Source of the DNA: Halopseudomonas nanhaiensis
Lineage (GTDB): Bacteria > Pseudomonadota > Gammaproteobacteria > Pseudomonadales > Pseudomonadaceae
Assembly (NCBI RefSeq): GCF_020025155.1
Contig: NZ_CP073751.1
Coordinates: 2,545,167-2,609,166, forward strand
Reading direction: 5' to 3'
DNA length: 64,000 nucleotides
Both the position numbers and the translations under genes were made by a program. Of this stretch, positions 1-8,627 are shown in pieces. The notes beneath the pieces were generated by a model. It was given only the letters and a program-made list of their open reading frames with translations. It was not told the DNA's origin and searched no databases. Each line of letters begins with the position of its first letter. Position 1 is the first letter of the stretch.

Positions 1-991
1 TGGGCTTGGTCCGCGGCGACGACGGCGGCACGCGGATGATCTCGAAGATCGCCTCCAGTCCCAGACGCTTCGCCGCTTCAATCGTCTCACGATCGTCCGA
101 TTCGAGAACCAGCTTGATATCCAGCTTCGAGGCCGGGTAATCCAGCTTGCGCAGTGCGTTGGCCAGCACCGGCAGTATCTCCGGCTCCCGATACATGGGT
201 ACCAGCACCGTGTAGACCGGCAGATCCTCCTCACGCAGGCTGGCGACATCGTCGTCGGTGACCTTGACGTCGATACGTCGCCGCGAGCCGTACCACACGA
301 GGATCAGTTTCAGCACAAAGGTAGCGAGGAAGCCCAGCGTGATCAGCACGTTGAGACCGATCAGCGTCGCCACCGGAGACCACGCCAGCGCCACCAGCAG
401 CAGCGTGAGCAAGCTATAGCCGATAAGCAGTTGCGGCCGGGTAATCACCTCCCGTGCGGAATGCTCGGGCGCCCGGTCGGCGAGCAGCGTCAGGGCGTCG
501 TGGGTCAGGCGGAAATCCGAGTCGAGCTGCAGGCTCCAGAGGATGTCGAACTTGGACGTGCCAACGAACAATACGTCGGATCCGAAAGTGCGCCGCGCCC
601 AGTTGAAGGTATCCGCGCCAGGATCGGCCACGGCCAGAACCAGGCGATTGCCTTCATGACGCCAGGGGATGACCTGCCGCTCGGCACAGTCGCTGAAGCG
701 CTTGGGGTCAAGTGCAACCTCGGGTGGATGCTCGACCAGATCGACGAAATCCAGCCCGAAATGATCGGACAGTGCCCGATACAGGCGCACGGCAGACATC
801 CAGCGATGCGCCAGCACGATCTCGCCCAGTCGCGAGCGCCAGCGTTTCTGCAGCGACAGCGCCGTCTCCAGATGCTCCGGACGCAGCAGGCCACGATCGA
901 CCAGCATCTCACCGAGACGTTCGCGGTCGGCGAGCGGATTGGGCTGCCGGCCCAGCGCACGCGCGTCGACCGTCATACCACCGCCGGGCAT
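1..991 (-). CDS. MshEN-glycosyltransferase 2 fusion (partial, 3' end outside window)
   Basis: Last visible gene of a leftward operon; the C-terminus lies beyond base 1. Residues about 15-75 hold a typical MshEN module: RLGEMLVDRG, then a spaced L-x6-LQ pattern ending in Q, followed by a second RLGEIVLAHR copy. In this family the module binds c-di-GMP. After a linker come two hydrophobic helices (around LLIGYSLLTLLLVALAW and LITLGFLATFVLKLILVW), then a cytoplasmic GT-A start (YTVLVPMYREPEIL). The expected role is c-di-GMP-gated polymerisation of a polysaccharide at the inner membrane. The ATG at 991 sits just after the upstream stop; an in-frame ATG at 976 is the alternative. No upstream ORF in this frame runs through the preceding gene. 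Sugar substrate unknown. Confidence 0.8.
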   Translation of the reverse strand, partial: MPGGGMTVDARALGRQPNPLADRERLGEMLVDRGLLRPEHLETALSLQKRWRSRLGEIVLAHRWMSAVRLYRALSDHFGLDFVDLVEHPPEVALDPKRFSDCAERQVIPWRHEGNRLVLAVADPGADTFNWARRTFGSDVLFVGTSKFDILWSLQLDSDFRLTHDALTLLADRAPEHSAREVITRPQLLIGYSLLTLLLVALAWSPVATLIGLNVLITLGFLATFVLKLILVWYGSRRRIDVKVTDDDVASLREEDLPVYTVLVPMYREPEILPVLANALRKLDYPASKLDIKLVLESDDRETIEAAKRLGLEAIFEIIRVPPSSPRTKP

Positions 992-992
992 A

Positions 993-1931
993 TCAGAAGC
1001 GCCACCAGGCTGCTACAAACGGGCCTCCGGCTGCGCCGGTATTGCGACCATCTACCGGTTGCATATAGCCGGCCTGCAACTGCATGTCGTTTGGCAGCGT
1101 GTAGAGCCCGGATAGCGACAGTTTCGTCAGGTCGTAGTCGGTACTGTTGATATAGACGAGGTTCTCCGCCGTATCCGAACCGGGCTCGACTCCCTCCATC
1201 GGCCGTGGAGCAGTATTGCCACTCTCGTTACCGAGCCCCTCAATGTGATTCAGCTCGCCGATCAGCATCAGGTTGCGAGTCAGAGCGAGGCCAGTTGTCA
1301 GGTCCGCGCGGATCTCATCGGCTGGATTACCGGTACGCTTGCGCCCTGCGATGCCAGCGTCAATGTATCCGGAGCGCTCGCCAAGCATGAATCCACGACC
1401 AACGCTGTAGCGCAGCTCGAAGTGGTAGCCACCTTCTCCCAACGCTACATCAGCATCTCTACTATAAGTAGGCACGCTGACCAGAGCTTGAACGGCGCCG
1501 ACCCATTCCTCTCCGAACCCGGGATTCAGGCGATAGCGCACGCCGAATTCCTGGTCGCCGAATCCGCGGGTGGTGTCATCAAAATCGTCTGGTAAGTCGT
1601 CGCTGCGGTAACGCACTTCCTTGAAATAGAAGTTTCCGACCAGCGTCAGATCCGGAGTGAGGCCGTGTTCGACGTACAGGTTTATCTGATCCTGTCGACT
1701 ACGACCGCCGTCATTGAAGTCGGTACGTTTTCCCCCGTCGTCGAAGACATCGGTGTCGTCGGTGTGACTAAGCTTCAGGATCGTCAGCGTGCTGCCCTCC
1801 TCCTGCACCCACGCACCAGCCGAAGCGGGCAAGGCGAAGCCGAATGAGAGTGCTGAAGCCGCCGTGAAGATCCACGTAGCCGGCGATGCAAGAGTGCGCG
1901 CAAAAGCGTGTTGCGAAGTGGGCATTGTCAT
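993..1931 (-). CDS. putative outer-membrane beta-barrel protein of the polysaccharide operon
   Basis: 312 residues. An N-terminal signal peptide (hydrophobic stretch WIFTAASALSFGFALPASA, cut after ASA-GA) is followed by alternating polar/aromatic strands, for example LTLVGNFYFKEVRYR and LTKLSLSGLYTLPNDMQLQAGY. The protein ends in WWRF, the terminal aromatic residue typical of barrels inserted by BAM. Its ATG overlaps the BcsB-like stop by four bases (ATGA) behind an AGGAAG Shine-Dalgarno, so the two are translationally coupled. Position between a BcsB-like protein and a glycosyltransferase suggests a role at the outer membrane in polymer export or anchoring, but it lacks the long TPR region of BcsC. 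No specific family recognised with certainty. Confidence 0.6.
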   Translation of the reverse strand: MTMPTSQHAFARTLASPATWIFTAASALSFGFALPASAGAWVQEEGSTLTILKLSHTDDTDVFDDGGKRTDFNDGGRSRQDQINLYVEHGLTPDLTLVGNFYFKEVRYRSDDLPDDFDDTTRGFGDQEFGVRYRLNPGFGEEWVGAVQALVSVPTYSRDADVALGEGGYHFELRYSVGRGFMLGERSGYIDAGIAGRKRTGNPADEIRADLTTGLALTRNLMLIGELNHIEGLGNESGNTAPRPMEGVEPGSDTAENLVYINSTDYDLTKLSLSGLYTLPNDMQLQAGYMQPVDGRNTGAAGGPFVAAWWRF

Positions 1932-3889
1932 AGTGAGTTCTTCCTCATTTTACGGGCCACCAGGACGACAACAATGGTCAGAAGCAGCCACGCCGCGGCA
2001 AAGATCCAGCCGCGATAGCTCTCCAGCGTGTCCATCCAGGTGGTTCGTTCAGGATAGGCGACGCTTGCAACGGCGTCGTTTCGCGTATCGATGGCAACCA
2101 GTACGCCGCGTGGGTCACCGAAGACCAGGTCACCTGTGGCACTTTCCGCACCGGGCGGGAAGTCGGGCACGCCCTGCTCGAAGGTGCGCAACCAGAGTCC
2201 GCGCTGGTCGCCCTTGCGCACCAGGCTGGCGGTGTGAATGCCCGGCAACTCCTCCGAATCGAGCAGCACCGAGCCGTAGCGATCCCGCACCTGGATGCGG
2301 CCGCGATCAAACATGATTGGCGCACTGAAGCCTTCGGGAGGCTGTGGGCCAAGCCATATGAAGGGACGATCGGGCACCGGGGGCAGCGTCACGCTGCTGA
2401 ACTCGGCGGCCCGCGGATCGACGCCGAGCCGGCTGCCGATATTGGCGAGGACCTCGACCCAGGCCGCCGGATCACCCAACGCGTCGCCCGGGAGGTGTAC
2501 CGAGAAGGCGCCACCCACCCCGCGGGCGAATTCGGCCAGCGTTTCCGGCGTTCGCCGGGACTCCACGGTTTCCAGCGCCGAGGTGTCCAGAAGCTGCGCG
2601 TATCCTGAGCCTGTGACGGTTTCACAGGCCTGGCTGCTCTGGCCCTTGAGTACCACGCGCACCGGATCCTTGGCGTACAACCCGGCCTCGTTGAGCGGCA
2701 GCGTCAGCGAATGTTGCCCGCCCTCGCTTGGCAGGGTCTGCAACCCTCGTACTATGTTGTTCTGCAGGATATACACCACCAGGGGCGCTTCTTCGTCGCT
2801 CGGAGGAACAACCATATCCAGCCGGAGGGCGGAGGGAGCACGCCCGGTTGGAAGAATGTCCGTACGGAATGTCCACTCGGTTGGATCGCGGAAAATGCGT
2901 GCGTTGACGTCCGCACCCAGGCGCTGCAGTGCAACGCGGTCGGATGCCGTCCCCTGCAGCGCAGCGCCGAGGCTTTCTCCGTAACCCGATGCAGCCAGTA
3001 GCGAAGCCCAGGGCTCGGCGATGGAATCGACATGGTAAGGCTCGACGATCGCCAGTTGCTGCCTGGCATCGGCTACGCCCGCCTCGAGCAACTCGACGTC
3101 ATGGTCAGGGTCGAGCTCGACACCCTCCGCCGCCAGCGATTCGCGAGTAGAAATGAGCACGTCGGCGGGCTCTCCAGGCACCGCGAAGCTCACCGAGTGC
3201 CCCCGCGCCTTCAATTCCCGCGTCAACAGCCAGGCGGCACGAATGGCTTCGGCGCCGAGCCAGGGGTCGAGGGCGATCTTCACGTCATCGGACAGCGTGG
3301 TGAGATAGCCTCGTATGCTGGTGCGCGGCTGGTCATCCAGCTCATAGACCACCGCGGTCTCGGGCAATACGCGAAAGAATCGCTGCCGACCCGGCGCGCT
3401 GCAGGCGTCGGCCTCGGAATACCAGTTGGCACTTACGCTGACTTCGACAAAGGGCTGATCGAGGTCGGCCTCGGTCAGCGGGACCGTAATGTCTGCCCGG
3501 CGCAACGTGCTACCGCTCTCCGGTTCTTCCCCGGGCAGGCGCAGGCTGGCGAGGGCGATGAGTTCGCGAGGGGTGCCGTTGACCGTGATCTGCAGCGTAG
3601 CGCTCGCCTCGGCCTGGACCGGGACGGCATAGCGCAGGTCGATACGCGGGTTGGCGTAGTCGACATCTAGCGGGAGCGGTAACCGGAAATCGACTGTGTC
3701 TTCGGAATGCAGCGGGTGCAGCCCCTGGCCATGCCCGACATCCGACAGATTGCGCCAGGTCGTGCGGGGGGTCTCCGAGCGCGCATCGGCGTCCGCCTGT
3801 TCGCTGGTGGTTTGTGCATGGATTGGCTGCGAAAGCAAAAGTGCGCAGCAATAGAACAACATCGGCATCCCGCCGAAACTGAATCGCAT
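1928..3889 (-). CDS. BcsB-like periplasmic polysaccharide synthase subunit
   Basis: 653 residues from the chosen ATG at 3889, which begins MRFSFGG and leads straight into a signal peptide ending in HAQ; an in-frame ATG at 3955 would add 22 non-hydrophobic residues. The body is a large periplasmic region with repeated carbohydrate-binding-like strands (for example LDVDYANPRIDLRYAVPVQA, LRLDMVVPPSDEEAPLVVYI). A single C-terminal helix (WIFAAAWLLLTIVVVLVARK) anchors it to the inner membrane. This is the BcsB layout; known BcsB proteins guide the nascent glucan from BcsA. First gene of the operon, coupled to the barrel gene. No partner BcsA, BcsC or BcsZ is visible. The family call rests on architecture, so a distant relative is possible. 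Confidence 0.65.
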   Translation of the reverse strand: MRFSFGGMPMLFYCCALLLSQPIHAQTTSEQADADARSETPRTTWRNLSDVGHGQGLHPLHSEDTVDFRLPLPLDVDYANPRIDLRYAVPVQAEASATLQITVNGTPRELIALASLRLPGEEPESGSTLRRADITVPLTEADLDQPFVEVSVSANWYSEADACSAPGRQRFFRVLPETAVVYELDDQPRTSIRGYLTTLSDDVKIALDPWLGAEAIRAAWLLTRELKARGHSVSFAVPGEPADVLISTRESLAAEGVELDPDHDVELLEAGVADARQQLAIVEPYHVDSIAEPWASLLAASGYGESLGAALQGTASDRVALQRLGADVNARIFRDPTEWTFRTDILPTGRAPSALRLDMVVPPSDEEAPLVVYILQNNIVRGLQTLPSEGGQHSLTLPLNEAGLYAKDPVRVVLKGQSSQACETVTGSGYAQLLDTSALETVESRRTPETLAEFARGVGGAFSVHLPGDALGDPAAWVEVLANIGSRLGVDPRAAEFSSVTLPPVPDRPFIWLGPQPPEGFSAPIMFDRGRIQVRDRYGSVLLDSEELPGIHTASLVRKGDQRGLWLRTFEQGVPDFPPGAESATGDLVFGDPRGVLVAIDTRNDAVASVAYPERTTWMDTLESYRGWIFAAAWLLLTIVVVLVARKMRKNSL

Positions 3890-4209
3890 TGTTGAACGTG
3901 CCCTGGGTGGAAGCCCGTCCAATGGGCGTGTGCTGAGTAAGTCCGGCCATGCCATTAGGTTCGGCTCGGCCTGCTTTGTTCCTGCCTGGGATCAAGGTTT
4001 TTGATGGCGAGATCACGGCCCGGCGCTATCAGCCGCGCCAGAGCGGTGCAGCCGGGCGCTCATCGCCGCGCAGATCAGCTTGTCGGCACTTCCATCCACT
4101 GCCCGCTCCAAGGGGAGTCGGCGTCCCGGAACGCGGAGGGCGGCCTGCGACGATTAGCCCCTGCGCAGCGGTGCCGGACTGCTATCGCGATCGAACCACA
4201 GGGGATAAC
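3890..4209. other. divergent intergenic region, no gene seen
   Basis: 320 bases between the leftward polysaccharide operon and the rightward small exported protein. It should contain both promoters, but I could not pick a convincing -35/-10 pair or a sigma-54 site. The short open frames across it have no good ribosome binding site and are judged spurious. Confidence 0.4.
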
Positions 4210-4257
4210 ATGGAGTCCTACGAGTACCCCTGTCGGGAAGATGAGGTAGCAACATGA
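4210..4257 (+). CDS. possible 15-residue leader peptide coupled to the next gene
   Basis: An ATG 6 bases after an AGGGG stretch opens a 15-codon frame (MESYEYPCREDEVAT). Its TGA overlaps the start codon of the following gene as ATGA. An inverted repeat ACAGGGG (4198-4204) / CCCCTGT (4227-4233) lies over its start. Such an arrangement could couple translation, or it may be chance. No known leader family is recognised. Confidence 0.25.
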   Translation: MESYEYPCREDEVAT

Positions 4258-4535
4258 GAAAGCGTTACAACCTGGCACTGGCATGCGCGCTGGGTCTGGC
4301 TTCGATGCCGGCTCTGGCTTGTACGCCGGAAGATGCCCTGGCCAAAGCCGAAGAAACTGCTGCAACCATTCACCGGCTGGCCGACGGTGATCCGGAAACG
4401 GCTCTTGAAATGCATGAAGAGCTTCTGCGACTCCAGGCACGCGATCCTACCAACGATCGACACACTGCCTGTGAAGCCTACGATCGGGTCATCGAGGAAC
4501 TGAAGAAACAGCATAGCGAGCCCAGCGCCAGCTGA
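4254..4535 (+). CDS. small exported hypothetical protein
   Basis: 93 residues. A basic start (MRKR) and hydrophobic core end in ALA before CTPEDALAK, a signal peptide. The mature part is helical and acidic. It has two cysteines (near residues 23 and 74) that could form a disulfide in the periplasm. A GAGGT Shine-Dalgarno precedes the ATG. It stands alone, followed by pirin on the same strand about 100 bases on. No family recognised. Confidence 0.65.
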   Translation: MRKRYNLALACALGLASMPALACTPEDALAKAEETAATIHRLADGDPETALEMHEELLRLQARDPTNDRHTACEAYDRVIEELKKQHSEPSAS

Positions 4536-4634
4536 TTCAATCGAATCGCTCGATGCGTTAGACAGGCTTTTTGCGTTATTCAATCTTAAAATCCGCTTAT
4601 ACACTGTGCGCAGACTCATCTGGAGATGCGCACC

Positions 4635-5504
4635 ATGTCTTCCACTCTCAAGCGTAACGTTGTTCAGACCCTCACTGGCCGCCCCTCCTCCGACGGAGAC
4701 GGTGTCAAGCTGACGCGCGTTTTCGGCGGCGCTCAGGCAGAGCTGTTCGATCCGTTCCTGATGCTCGATGAGTTCGGCTCTGATGAAGCTGCCGACTACG
4801 TCGGCGGGTTCCCGTCGCATCCGCACCGTGGTTTTGAAACCGTCACCTACATGCTCGACGGACGGATGCTGCATCAAGACCATCTGGGCAACCGTGGTCT
4901 GCTCGAGCCGGGCGGCGTGCAGTGGATGACTGCCGGGCGTGGCATCATCCACTCGGAAATGCCGCAACAGGATTCAGGCAGGATGCGTGGCTTCCAGCTC
5001 TGGCTGAATCTCCCTGCCGCGGAAAAGATGCAGCCTGCCGCCTACCGTGACCTGCGACCCGACGACGTACCCTCTTTCAGCCTGGCCAGCGGCGCGAGTA
5101 TCAAATTGATCGCCGGCGAGCTCAACGTGGATGGTCAGGTTCTCGTCGGCGCCATTACAGACCGAAGCACCCGGCCGCTGTATCTTGATCTGCATTTGCA
5201 GGCGGACCAAACGGTAGAGTTACCGGTCGCTGCCGAGCTCAATGCCCTGTTGTACTTGTACGAAGGCAGCGCTCGCATTGAAGGGGAGCACGCAGCGGTC
5301 GATATTCACAAAGGTCAACTAGCCCGGCTCGGGGAAGGCGACCGGGTGGAGATGCTGAGCGGACGTGACGGTGCGAAACTGTTGTTGATCGCCGGCAAAC
5401 CCCTGCGCGAGCCGATCGTCCAGTACGGCCCCTTCGTGATGAACCGACGCGAGGAGATCGAACAGGCGCTGAAGGACTACCGCGACGGTAATTTCGGCGC
5501 CTGA
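4635..5504 (+). CDS. pirin family protein
   Basis: 289-residue bicupin. The metal-site motif HPHRGFETVTYML is at residues about 57-70, with further ligands in the HQDHLGN and IIHSEMP segments. Pirins bind Fe; some bacterial members oxidise flavonols (quercetinase) and others modulate metabolic enzymes, so the substrate cannot be stated. The start at 4635 is preferred over 4626 because GGAG (4622-4625) lies 9 bases ahead of it. Convergent with recR: the two stop codons abut at 5504/5505. Confidence 0.85.
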   Translation: MSSTLKRNVVQTLTGRPSSDGDGVKLTRVFGGAQAELFDPFLMLDEFGSDEAADYVGGFPSHPHRGFETVTYMLDGRMLHQDHLGNRGLLEPGGVQWMTAGRGIIHSEMPQQDSGRMRGFQLWLNLPAAEKMQPAAYRDLRPDDVPSFSLASGASIKLIAGELNVDGQVLVGAITDRSTRPLYLDLHLQADQTVELPVAAELNALLYLYEGSARIEGEHAAVDIHKGQLARLGEGDRVEMLSGRDGAKLLLIAGKPLREPIVQYGPFVMNRREEIEQALKDYRDGNFGA

Positions 5505-6104
5505 TCAGAGAATCGGCGTGCGCCCGGCCAATGCATGGGCCAGGGTGCCGCCATCGATGAATTCGAGCTCTCCTCCCAACGGAACGCCATGGGCGATTCG
5601 CGACACCTTGATGCCCTTCGGCTTGAGGAGGTTCGCGATGTAGTGCGCAGTCGCCTCTCCCTCCACCGTCGGGTTGGTTGCCAGAATCACTTCATTCACC
5701 TCGCGGCCTTCGAGGCTTTGCAGCAATGCAGGTACGCCGATCTCTTCCGGTCCCTGACCATCGATCGGTGACAGGTGCCCCTTGAGCACGAAGTAACGAC
5801 CACGGAAACCGCCGGCCTGCTCTACCGCCCAGACATCCGCCGGGCTCTGGAGGATGCAGATGACATGATCATCTCGGCGCGGGTCGGAGCAGATGCTGCA
5901 GATGTCCGTTTCGCTCAGGGTGCGGCATTGCTGGCAGTAGCCGACGCCGTCCATTGCCGCCTCGAGCACCTTTGCCAGGTGGCGCGCCACATCGCGGTCA
6001 CGTTCGAGCAGGTTGAGCGCCATCCGCTGCGCAGTCTTGGGACCGACGCCGGGAAGCCCCCGTAGCCCATCGATCAGCTGTCGAATCAGCGGACTGAAGC
6101 TCAT
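5505..6104 (-). CDS. recR: recombination mediator RecR
   Basis: 199 residues, the usual RecR length. It works with RecF and RecO to load RecA on SSB-coated gaps. Visible parts: a helix-hairpin-helix ([20 protein letters not shown]) at the N-terminus, a four-cysteine zinc finger (CQQC...CSIC) near residues 57-72, then a Toprim domain ([28 protein letters not shown]). It lies 10 bases downstream of ybaB and probably shares the dnaX-ybaB-recR transcript, the standard gammaproteobacterial order. Confidence 0.96.
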   Translation of the reverse strand: MSFSPLIRQLIDGLRGLPGVGPKTAQRMALNLLERDRDVARHLAKVLEAAMDGVGYCQQCRTLSETDICSICSDPRRDDHVICILQSPADVWAVEQAGGFRGRYFVLKGHLSPIDGQGPEEIGVPALLQSLEGREVNEVILATNPTVEGEATAHYIANLLKPKGIKVSRIAHGVPLGGELEFIDGGTLAHALAGRTPIL

Positions 6105-6114
6105 GGAGAATCGC

Positions 6115-6441
6115 TCAGAACGGCATCTTGAAGCCGTCGGGCAGATTCATGCCCGCGGTCAGGCCGGACATCTTTTCCTTGCTGTTGTTTTCGATCTTGC
6201 GAACCGCATCATTGATGGCCGCAGCGATGAGATCTTCCAGCACTTCCTTGTCTTCCTGCATCAGGCTGTCGTCGATCGACACTCGGCGCACGTCGTGGCG
6301 CCCGGTCATCAGAACAGACACCAGGCCGGCACCCGACTGCCCGGTGACCTCGGCGTTGGCCAGCTCTTCCTGCATCTTCTGCATTTTTTCCTGCATCTGC
6401 TGGGCCTGCTTCATCAGGCCTGACATGCCACCTTTCATCAT
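6115..6441 (-). CDS. ybaB: YbaB/EbfC family nucleoid-associated protein
   Basis: 108 residues beginning [20 protein letters not shown], the family N-terminus. The frame is open six codons further upstream, but a GAGGA motif lies 7 bases before an ATG-ATG pair at 6444/6441. Members form dimers that bind DNA and coat the nucleoid. The first third is a Met/Gln-rich coiled helix, and the domain ends in the conserved [12 protein letters not shown]. It sits between dnaX and recR. Confidence 0.93.
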   Translation of the reverse strand: MMKGGMSGLMKQAQQMQEKMQKMQEELANAEVTGQSGAGLVSVLMTGRHDVRRVSIDDSLMQEDKEVLEDLIAAAINDAVRKIENNSKEKMSGLTAGMNLPDGFKMPF

Positions 6442-6455
6442 GATCGTGTCCTCAT

Positions 6456-8543
6456 TCAAGTTGTAGAAGCATCCAGCGGACGGATGCTGTCGTCACAAAT
6501 CTGTGCGGCAAACTCACTCAGCAGCCGCTGTACCAGCGGATCGGCCTGAATGCTCGCTTCTGCCTCGCGCTGCCGGGCAACCCGTCGACGCGCCGCGGCC
6601 ACCGCAGGGGTTTCCTGATCGGGCGTCCTGACCTCGACGGACAAGCGCACCTCCCGCTCAAGCAGATCGCACAGTGCACGCTCGATCCGCTGGCGGTGAT
6701 TCTCGTTGTACAGCGCGCTGTGGCCCGGGTCCAGCCGCAATTGCCACTCCCCTCCCTCATCACTCATCAACTGACAGTGCGCCGCAATGCTTTGCGTGAG
6801 ACCGCTGAGGGCCAGGCGAGGGAATTGTTCCAGCCATTGCGCAGCCAGGCCGGTAGCAACCGGCAGCTCGCTGACCTCGTCACCCGGGTCGATGACAGGC
6901 ACGTCGATCTCCACCGCGTCGGCCACATCCCATTCGTTGAGATAGCCGCTGACGTCAAGCGGTTCCTCGTCATCCTCGTCCTGCGCTTCAGGCGCCTCGT
7001 CGGGCGCGGCCTCCAGCCATTCCTGGGGGGGTTCGTTGACCGGCGGCTTGACCGGCGTGCTCACGTTCAACGGGCGGCTGGGAGCCGGCCTGGATGCTGT
7101 CGCCACCTCGGGCGGAGTGAGTGCGCGCTCGTCAACCTGGTCTACGGATGCTGCCGCCGGGGGCGCCACAGGCGCGGTAGCAGACGGCTCCGGCGGTGGT
7201 GTCGCAGAAAGCGGTCTGGCTGATTCAACGCTACGCGCCCCAGCGGTCTGGCCCAGACCGGAGCGCAGCTGTGCCATGGCTTCGTCGCGGCGTGGGGACG
7301 CCACGGGACCAGCAGCAATCACTGGTGCCGTAGACATCGAGGCAGGACTGGCCGCTGGACCGGTATCCTGGGGTTCAGCCCTGGCCTGGCTGAGCCCCAC
7401 CGACTTTCCCGAGCCAGGATCCGTCGGACCGGGCGGTGGCGCGGTCGCCGATTCCATCGCTACCGGGCGAAACGCCAGCATTCGCAGCACGGCCATTTCG
7501 AAGCCGCCGCGCGGATCCGGTGACAACGGCAGATCGCGACGCCCATGTAGCGCAAGCTGATAGAACAGCTGTACATCTTCTGCGCTCATGCGTCCAGCCA
7601 GCTCCACGACGCGCTCACGATCGCCCTGGCTGTTGTCGACACCGTCCGGCAGTACCTGGGCGATGGCCAGACGCTGCAGGGTAGAAATCAATTCACTCAG
7701 TACCCCGGCGAAGTCGGCACCCTGTTCGGCCAGTTCGGCGACCGCGCCGAGAAGCGCTCTTGCATCATGTGCAGCAAGCGCTTCGAGCAGTCCGAACACC
7801 TGCCCATGATCGATGGTGCCGAGCATGCTTCTGACCTGGCTCGCCTGCAACGTTCCGTTTCCGAAGGCGATGGCCTGGTCGGTCAGGCTGAGCCCGTCAC
7901 GCATGGAGCCATCCGCCGCACGACCCAGCAGCCAGAGCGACTCCTCGTCAAAACCGATCGATTCCTCACCCAGCACGTGGCGAAGATGTTCGACGACGCG
8001 TTCCGGCGGCATGTTTTTCAGCGAAAACTGGAGGCAGCGGGACAAAATGGTGACCGGCAACTTCTGCGGATCGGTGGTTGCGAGCAGGAACTTCACATGC
8101 TCCGGCGGCTCCTCCAGCGTCTTCAACAGGGCATTGAAACTGTGACTGGAGAGCATGTGCACTTCGTCGATCAGGTACACCTTGAAACGCCCACGCGAGG
8201 GAGCGTACTGCACGTTGTCGAGCAGTTCGCGGGTGTCCTCGACCTTGGTCCGACTGGCAGCGTCGACTTCGATAAGGTCGACGAAACGCCCCTCATCGAT
8301 TTCGCGGCACGCCGAACAGATGCCGCATGGCTCGGAGCTGACACCGACCTCGCAATTCAGGCATTTCGCCAGGATGCGCGCGATGGTCGTCTTGCCAACT
8401 CCGCGGGTACCGGTGAAGAGGTAAGCATGGTGCAGCCGGTTATTGTCCAGCGCATTGATGAGTGCCTGCAGAACATGGGTCTGCCCGACCATTTCGCGGA
8501 ACAGACGGGGACGCCATTTGCGGGCTAATACCTGATAACTCAT
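6456..8543 (-). CDS. dnaX: DNA polymerase III subunits gamma/tau
   Basis: 695 residues from [12 protein letters not shown], the family start; the frame extends five codons further without reason. It is the clamp-loader ATPase: Walker [13 protein letters not shown], a zinc site ([16 protein letters not shown]), Walker B IDEVHML and sensor 1 region [11 protein letters not shown] in the first 220 residues. A long Pro/Ala-rich linker (about residues 370-530) leads to the C-terminal tau region that binds the polymerase core. I see no A-rich slippery frameshift signal of the E. coli kind, so how or whether a short gamma form is made is open. Confidence 0.97.
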   Translation of the reverse strand: MSYQVLARKWRPRLFREMVGQTHVLQALINALDNNRLHHAYLFTGTRGVGKTTIARILAKCLNCEVGVSSEPCGICSACREIDEGRFVDLIEVDAASRTKVEDTRELLDNVQYAPSRGRFKVYLIDEVHMLSSHSFNALLKTLEEPPEHVKFLLATTDPQKLPVTILSRCLQFSLKNMPPERVVEHLRHVLGEESIGFDEESLWLLGRAADGSMRDGLSLTDQAIAFGNGTLQASQVRSMLGTIDHGQVFGLLEALAAHDARALLGAVAELAEQGADFAGVLSELISTLQRLAIAQVLPDGVDNSQGDRERVVELAGRMSAEDVQLFYQLALHGRRDLPLSPDPRGGFEMAVLRMLAFRPVAMESATAPPPGPTDPGSGKSVGLSQARAEPQDTGPAASPASMSTAPVIAAGPVASPRRDEAMAQLRSGLGQTAGARSVESARPLSATPPPEPSATAPVAPPAAASVDQVDERALTPPEVATASRPAPSRPLNVSTPVKPPVNEPPQEWLEAAPDEAPEAQDEDDEEPLDVSGYLNEWDVADAVEIDVPVIDPGDEVSELPVATGLAAQWLEQFPRLALSGLTQSIAAHCQLMSDEGGEWQLRLDPGHSALYNENHRQRIERALCDLLEREVRLSVEVRTPDQETPAVAAARRRVARQREAEASIQADPLVQRLLSEFAAQICDDSIRPLDASTT

Positions 8544-8627
8544 CGGCGATTTCTGCATTCCGGTCGGCTTTGGGGCGAGCGGGTACTGTAACCAAAGCCG
8601 ACCGACAATGCGAGATGGGAGCGGCGC

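Noticed and set aside
4218-4967. 249-residue leftward frame opposite pirin
   Set aside because: Antisense to a clear cupin gene, no ribosome site, composition typical of a mirrored high-GC frame.
6456-8543. Programmed frameshift in dnaX
   Set aside because: No A-AAA-AAG-like slippery run or following hairpin seen.
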